Source: Reyranella massiliensis 521
GTDB taxonomy: Bacteria > Pseudomonadota > Alphaproteobacteria > Reyranellales > Reyranellaceae
Assembly (NCBI GenBank): GCA_945862125.1
Contig: CAMAYC010000043.1
Location: 1-35,168, forward strand
Reading direction: 5' to 3'
DNA length: 35,168 nt
In this document: in pieces, positions 31,825 through 35,168 of the stretch
Layout: every line of letters begins with the position of its first letter
How positions within the stretch are numbered: the stretch's first letter is position 1
The notes under the pieces: model-generated
The model's input: only the letters and a program-made list of their open reading frames with translations
Database searches by the model: none
What the model was told of the DNA's origin: nothing
Position numbers and translations under genes: made by a program

Positions 31825-32973
31825 ATGCAGGATTTCGATTTCGCCATCATCGGCGCCGGCATTGCCGGGGTTTCCGCCGCCTATCATCTCGCCCCCCAGC
31901 TCGCATCGGGGGCCAAGGTGGTCGTCCTCGAGCGCGAGCATGTGCCGGCCTATCACACCACCGGCCGCTCGGCGGCACTGCATTCGGAGACCTATGGCAA
32001 CGCCTCGATCCGCGCCATCACCGTGGCCTCGGGCCGCTTCTACCGCCAGCCGCCACCGGGATTCACCGACCATCCGCTGCTCACCCCGCGCGGCGCGCTG
32101 ATCGCTGGCCACGCCGGGCAGGAGGCCGACCTCAAGAAGGCGGCTGCCGAGTATGCCCGCCTGGTGCCCAGCGTGCGCTGGCTCGACCCGGAGGAAACGC
32201 TGCGCCTACAGCCGCTGCTCAAACCCGAGGCAGCGGCGGGCGGGGCAATCTTCGAGCCCGAGGCCGACGACATGGACGTGGCCGCCATCCACGGCGGGTT
32301 CCTCAAGGGCGCGCGCGCGGCCGGCGGTGTGCTGCGCCTCAACGCCGAAGTCGTGGCGCTCGATCGCAAGGACGGGCGCTGGACCGTGAAGCTGCGCGAC
32401 GGCGAGTCGATCACGGCCGCCAACCTGATCAATGCCTCGGGCGCCTGGGCCGACGTGATCGGCGAGATGGCCGGCTGCGCGCCGATCGGCCTCGTGCCGA
32501 AGCGGCGCACCGCCTTCACCTTCGATGCACCTGAAGGTCTTGATCTGACCGATCTGCCGATGGTGATCGACTTCGACGAGAGCTTCTACTTCAAGCCCGA
32601 GGTCGGGCAGTTCCTGGGATCGCTGGCCGACGAGACGCCCTCGCCGCCCTGCGACGCCCAGCCCGAGGAGATCGACGTCGCCACCGCCGTCGACCGCATC
32701 GAGACCGCGAGCACGCTCACCATCCGCCGCATCAAGAACAAATGGGCCGGGCTGCGAAGCTTCGTCGCCGACAAGAGCCTCGTCGCCGGCTACGACCCCA
32801 GGGTGGAAGGCTTCTTCTGGCTGGCCGGCCAGGGCGGCTACGGCATCCAGACCGCTGCGGCGGCCGGACGGCTGGCCGCCGCGCTGGCGCTGGGCAAGGA
32901 GCTGCCGGCGGAAGTCGCCGAGCTCGGCGTCACCGAGGCCGCACTCTCCCCCGCCCGCTTCACGCGGCGGTGA
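31825..32973 (+). CDS. FAD-dependent amino acid/amine oxidoreductase (DAO/DadA family)
   Basis: 382-residue flavoprotein of the D-amino-acid oxidase fold. The FAD dinucleotide-binding motif is at the N-terminus (DFAIIGAGIAGVSAAYHLA), followed by VVVLEREHVPAYHTTGRSAA. The C-terminal FAD motif is FFWLAGQGGYGIQTAAAAGRLAAALAL. It resembles glycine oxidase and D-amino-acid dehydrogenase relatives; the substrate is not evident. The ATG 31825 (MQDFDFAIIG) is chosen because earlier in-frame codons lie in the 49-bp divergent spacer. The stop TGA lies within an inverted repeat just upstream of the bufferin-type operon. Confidence 0.88.
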   Translation: MQDFDFAIIGAGIAGVSAAYHLAPQLASGAKVVVLEREHVPAYHTTGRSAALHSETYGNASIRAITVASGRFYRQPPPGFTDHPLLTPRGALIAGHAGQEADLKKAAAEYARLVPSVRWLDPEETLRLQPLLKPEAAAGGAIFEPEADDMDVAAIHGGFLKGARAAGGVLRLNAEVVALDRKDGRWTVKLRDGESITAANLINASGAWADVIGEMAGCAPIGLVPKRRTAFTFDAPEGLDLTDLPMVIDFDESFYFKPEVGQFLGSLADETPSPPCDAQPEEIDVATAVDRIETASTLTIRRIKNKWAGLRSFVADKSLVAGYDPRVEGFFWLAGQGGYGIQTAAAAGRLAAALALGKELPAEVAELGVTEAALSPARFTRR

Positions 32974-33060
32974 TCGAACGATCACGGGGCATCGCCAAGC
33001 CCTGACTTCCCGGTGAGGACGCCTCGGCGCATGGTTGCGCCGTGGAGACGCCCCCGCGTC
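32970..33060. promoter_or_regulatory. Structured leader/operator region of the bufferin-type operon
   Basis: Three inverted repeats occur in 91 bp before the precursor gene. They are GTGATCG-AA-CGATCAC (32970-32985), CGGCGCA-TGGT-TGCGCCG (33025-33042), and GACGC-CCCC-GCGTC (33047-33060). The first, with a two-base centre, looks like an operator; the other two are short-loop hairpins likely in the mRNA leader. No canonical promoter boxes were recognised. Confidence 0.45.
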
Positions 33061-33092
33061 CTCCGCGACGGATCTCAACAAGGGAGCGAGAC

Positions 33093-33329
33093 ATGACCAG
33101 GAAGACCCTCATCGCCACCGCGACCGCCATCTTCGCCGCCGGCGCCTTCGCCACGTCGGCCGGCGCCCAGACGACCGTGAAGTGCGGTGGCACCAATTCG
33201 TGCAAGGGCACGAGCGCCTGCAAGTCCGGCGCGTCGGCCTGCAAGGGCCAGAATGCCTGCAAGGGCCAGGGCTGGACCGACGCCGCAAACGCCGGCGAAT
33301 GCACGGGCAAGGGCGGCAAGGTTCTCTAG
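33093..33329 (+). CDS. Secreted Cys-rich precursor peptide, BufA2-like bufferin
   Basis: 78-residue protein. Residues 1-25 are a Sec signal (MTRKTLIATATAIFAAGAF, cleavage after SAGA). The mature part has six cysteines at 31, 37, 43, 50, 56 and 70, mostly six residues apart, in CKG-x-x-A units: SCKGTSACK, SACKGQNACKGQGW. This matches the periplasmic bufferin-type metallophores, RiPPs in which a DUF692/MNIO enzyme converts cysteines into thiooxazole-type heterocycles for copper binding. DUF692 and DUF2063 genes follow directly, supporting the assignment. The ATG 33093 has GGGAG shortly upstream; the longer frame from 33042 is unsupported. Which cysteines are modified cannot be read from sequence. 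Confidence 0.88.
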   Translation: MTRKTLIATATAIFAAGAFATSAGAQTTVKCGGTNSCKGTSACKSGASACKGQNACKGQGWTDAANAGECTGKGGKVL

Positions 33330-33351
33330 GCTTCTCAGCCCCCTGAGAAGC
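33330..33351. terminator. Hairpin immediately after the bufferin precursor gene
   Basis: GCTTCTCAG-CCCC-CTGAGAAGC, a perfect 9-bp stem with a four-base loop starting at the first base after the stop codon. No T-run follows, so it is probably a partial attenuator or an mRNA 3' stabiliser that raises precursor over enzyme expression. Confidence 0.75.
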
Positions 33352-33353
33352 TC

Positions 33354-33381
33354 GGGCGTCCGGGAGAAATCGCGGACGCCC
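33354..33381. terminator. Second tandem hairpin between precursor and MNIO genes
   Basis: GGGCGTCCG (33354-33362) pairs perfectly with CGGACGCCC (33373-33381) across a 10-base loop, two bases after the first hairpin. It is followed by GTCCCCTTC and then the bufB ribosome-binding site, so it could also control access to that site. Confidence 0.7.
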
Positions 33382-33409
33382 GTCCCCTTCGAGGAGTAGA
33401 GTCGACCGC

Positions 33410-34243
33410 ATGTGCGCCGCCGCCGTGGATTTCGGCCTGGGCCTCCGGCCTGAGCATTACGAGGAGATCGCCGCCAGCCCCGGCCGGGTGAGCTGGTTCG
33501 AGGCGCTGTCGGAAAACTACATGGTCCCGGGCGGCAGCCCGCTCTACTGGCTCGACCTGATCCGCCGCGACTATCCGGTGGCGCTGCACGGTGTGTCGAT
33601 GTCGATCGGCTCGATCGATCCGCTCGACCTCGGCTATCTCGACGGCCTGAAAGCGCTCGCCGACCGCGTCCAGCCGATGTGGATCTCCGACCATCTCTGC
33701 TTCACCGGCCTGCGCGGTCTCAACATGCACGACCTGCTGCCGCTGCCCTACACCGGGGAAGCGCTTGACCATGTCGCCGAGCGCGTGAAGCGCGTGCAGG
33801 ACCACCTCGGCCGCCGCCTCGTGCTCGAGAACGTGTCGAGCTACGTCACCTATGCTGCCTCCGAGCTCAGCGAATGGGAGTTCATCGCCGAACTCGCCCG
33901 CCGCGCCGACTGCGATATCCTGCTCGACATCAACAACGTCTATGTCAGCGCCTTCAACCATGAATTCGACGCAAGCGAGTTCCTGCGCGCCATGCCGCGC
34001 GAGCGGGTGCGGCAGTTCCACCTCGCCGGCCACACCAACAAGGGCAGCCACATCATCGATACCCACGACCATCCCGTCGTGCCCGACGTCTGGGCGCTCT
34101 ATGCCGAAGCGGTAAAGCTCTTCCCCGGCGTGCCGACCATGATCGAGCGCGACGCCGATATTCCGCCCTACGAGGAGCTTCTGGCCGAGCTCGACGTCGC
34201 GCGCGGCATCGCCGCCGGCATCCCGCGTGAGGTTGCCGCATGA
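33410..34243 (+). CDS. bufB: DUF692/MNIO-family iron oxidative enzyme (BufB-like)
   Basis: 277-residue TIM-barrel enzyme of the multinuclear non-heme iron oxidative (MNIO, MbnB/TglH/ChrH) family, which modifies cysteines in peptide substrates using several iron ions. Likely metal ligands are His60 in LHGVSMSIGS, Asp94 and His95 in SDHLCF, His107, Glu140 in LEN, Asp173 in LDINN, His204 and His208 in FHLAGH, His219 and His221 in DTHDH, and Glu246 in IERD. All conserved blocks are present, so it should be active. The ATG 33410 lies 13 bases after GAGGAG, a rather long spacing. The 3' end overlaps the partner gene by ATGA. It is the maturation enzyme of the upstream Cys-rich peptide by context. 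Confidence 0.93.
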   Translation: MCAAAVDFGLGLRPEHYEEIAASPGRVSWFEALSENYMVPGGSPLYWLDLIRRDYPVALHGVSMSIGSIDPLDLGYLDGLKALADRVQPMWISDHLCFTGLRGLNMHDLLPLPYTGEALDHVAERVKRVQDHLGRRLVLENVSSYVTYAASELSEWEFIAELARRADCDILLDINNVYVSAFNHEFDASEFLRAMPRERVRQFHLAGHTNKGSHIIDTHDHPVVPDVWALYAEAVKLFPGVPTMIERDADIPPYEELLAELDVARGIAAGIPREVAA

Positions 34244-35037
34244 GCAGGGCAAATGCCGGCTCCCTGGGTGACCTGCAACGAGCCTTCCAGGATTACCTGG
34301 TCCGCGACAGCGAGGCCTTCGAGGCGGCAGTGCGCGACAGCAAAAAGGCCGACCGCGTCACGCTGCTCGACGTCTACCGCGACGGCTATGCGCTCCGCCT
34401 GATCGAGGTGCTGACCAACGACTATCCCGGCCTGATGGCGATGGCGGGCCCCGCCGATTTCGACCATGTGGCGCGGGCCTATATCGCGGCCCATCCCTCG
34501 CGCCATCCCTCGGTGCGCTGGTTCGGCGCAGGCCTGGCGGATTTCATGGACAGGACCGCGCCCTACAACAAGGCGCCGGCCGCCATCGAGATGGCGCGTT
34601 TCGAATGGGCATTGGGCGAGGCCTTCGATTCGGCCGACGTTGCCCCCATCGCCGCCGACGGGCTGCTGGCCCTGCCGCCGGAGGCCTGGGAGACGCTCAC
34701 TTTCACGGCCCTGCCCTCGCTGCATCGCTGCACCTTCGCCTTCGAGGTGGCGCAGGCCTGGCAGCGCCGCGACGAGGTCGAGCCCGGCAATCTCGAGGTC
34801 GCCCGCTCGGACGAGCCGGTCACCTGGGCGATCTGGCGGCCCGAGCGCATTTCCAGCTTCCGCTCGCTCGAGCCCGACGAAGCCGCGATGCTCGACGCGC
34901 TGGTCGCCGGCCGTACCTTTCCCGCACTCTGCGAGACGGTGGCCGCCTTCACCGGCGACGATCAGGCGCCCGCCCGCGCCGCCTGGCTGCTGCGCACCTG
35001 GGTCGAGGGCGGCATGATCGCGTCGTTCAAACACTGA
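34240..35037 (+). CDS. bufC: DUF2063 protein, MNIO partner (BufC-like)
   Basis: 265-residue protein with the DUF2063 N-terminal helical domain: LGDLQRAFQDYLVRD, LLDVYRDGYALRLIEVLTNDYPGLMAMAG and RAYIAAHPSRHPSVRWFGAGLADFM. A C-terminal alpha-beta domain beginning near residue 140 follows the pattern of MNIO partner proteins that recognise the precursor peptide. The ATG overlaps the bufB stop by four bases, so the two are made in a coupled manner. Its function as a peptide-recognition and complex partner is inferred from characterised MNIO systems. It is the last gene of the operon. Confidence 0.92.
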   Translation: MSRANAGSLGDLQRAFQDYLVRDSEAFEAAVRDSKKADRVTLLDVYRDGYALRLIEVLTNDYPGLMAMAGPADFDHVARAYIAAHPSRHPSVRWFGAGLADFMDRTAPYNKAPAAIEMARFEWALGEAFDSADVAPIAADGLLALPPEAWETLTFTALPSLHRCTFAFEVAQAWQRRDEVEPGNLEVARSDEPVTWAIWRPERISSFRSLEPDEAAMLDALVAGRTFPALCETVAAFTGDDQAPARAAWLLRTWVEGGMIASFKH

Positions 35038-35081
35038 TGCTTTCATTTGGCGTTGGCCGCCCGTAAGGTCCCGCGCGGCGC

Positions 35082-35168
35082 GCCCGCTTGATGGAATTGG
35101 TAGACATACGAGACTTAAAATCTCGAGGCCGTAAGGCCGTGCTGGTTCGAGTCCAGCAGCGGGCACCA
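35082..35168 (+). tRNA. tRNA-Leu (anticodon UAA)
   Basis: The 87-base gene folds as a class II tRNA. The acceptor GCCCGCT pairs with AGCGGGC, with discriminator A and genome-encoded CCA at the last base of the window. The anticodon stem CGAGA/TCTCG (35109-35113, 35121-35125) encloses the loop CTTAAAA with anticodon TAA at 35116-35118. A long variable arm GGCC-GTAA-GGCC is present, and the T arm is GCTGG-TTCGAGT-CCAGC. The gene is complete. tRNA 3' ends are common integration sites; whether an element follows cannot be seen. Confidence 0.97.

Noticed and set aside
29580-32534. 984-codon plus-strand open frame
   Set aside because: It lies opposite the dienelactone hydrolase and acyl-CoA synthetase genes, which have intact motifs; its translation shows no recognisable domain.
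35082-35168. Integration boundary at the tRNA-Leu gene
   Set aside because: The window ends at the CCA; no integrase or duplicated tRNA end is visible inside the window.

Overview
The window is gene-dense, very GC-rich DNA with short intergenic gaps, many ATGA-type start/stop overlaps and several GTG or TTG starts. The gene set (orphan Bug/TctC binding protein, several crotonases, MaoC proteins, CoA ligase, acyl-CoA dehydrogenase, DUF3309, class III cyclase with an output domain) fits a free-living alphaproteobacterium. A Reyranella- or Rhodospirillales-like host is my guess from gene style only; no marker gene here settles it. The start cuts into moaA, and the end coincides exactly with the CCA end of a tRNA-Leu(UAA) gene.

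Layout. 1-3.1 kb: 3' part of moaA, an EamA transporter, a ChaC-like gamma-glutamylcyclotransferase and a NodN-like MaoC protein. 3.2-8.1 kb: two crotonase paralogues flank a nitrate/sulfonate/taurine-type ABC importer operon (binding protein, ATPase, permease). 8.1-11.2 kb: a polyprenyl-phosphate glycosyltransferase with a small SMR-like partner, divergent from a large GT-C-like membrane protein; together they look like an envelope glycosylation module. 11.25-11.36 kb holds five consecutive perfect inverted repeats. 11.4-13.6 kb is a tight four-gene operon of CoA-thioester proteins (MaoC, VOC, two hot-dog thioesterases). 13.7-15.3 kb encodes a class III adenylate cyclase joined through one membrane helix to three Cys-pair repeats. 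15.3-16.5 kb is an acyl-CoA dehydrogenase.

16.6-18.3 kb is an iron and oxidative-stress group: bfd and bfr (convergent, sharing a CTAG at their stops), Fe-superoxide dismutase and a 51-residue DUF3309 membrane protein, with Fur-box-like palindromes upstream. 18.3-26.9 kb carries an LpxR-like outer-membrane deacylase, an EntS-like MFS exporter, a B12-binding-type radical SAM protein of unknown function, a TauD-family dioxygenase, NAD kinase coupled to an AbrB-family membrane protein, an SDR and a DUF1801 protein. 27-33 kb has an orphan TctC-type binding protein, a probable methyltransferase remnant, an operon of acyl-CoA synthetase, dienelactone hydrolase and a 14-helix MFS transporter, and a divergent FAD amine/amino-acid oxidoreductase.

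The most interesting system is at 33.0-35.04 kb: a small secreted Cys-rich precursor (BufA2-like), a DUF692/MNIO iron enzyme and a DUF2063 partner. This is the organisation of a bufferin-type RiPP cluster, in which the MNIO enzyme modifies cysteines of a periplasmic metal-binding peptide. Two strong tandem hairpins lie between the precursor gene and the enzyme genes, and the precursor leader is also structured.
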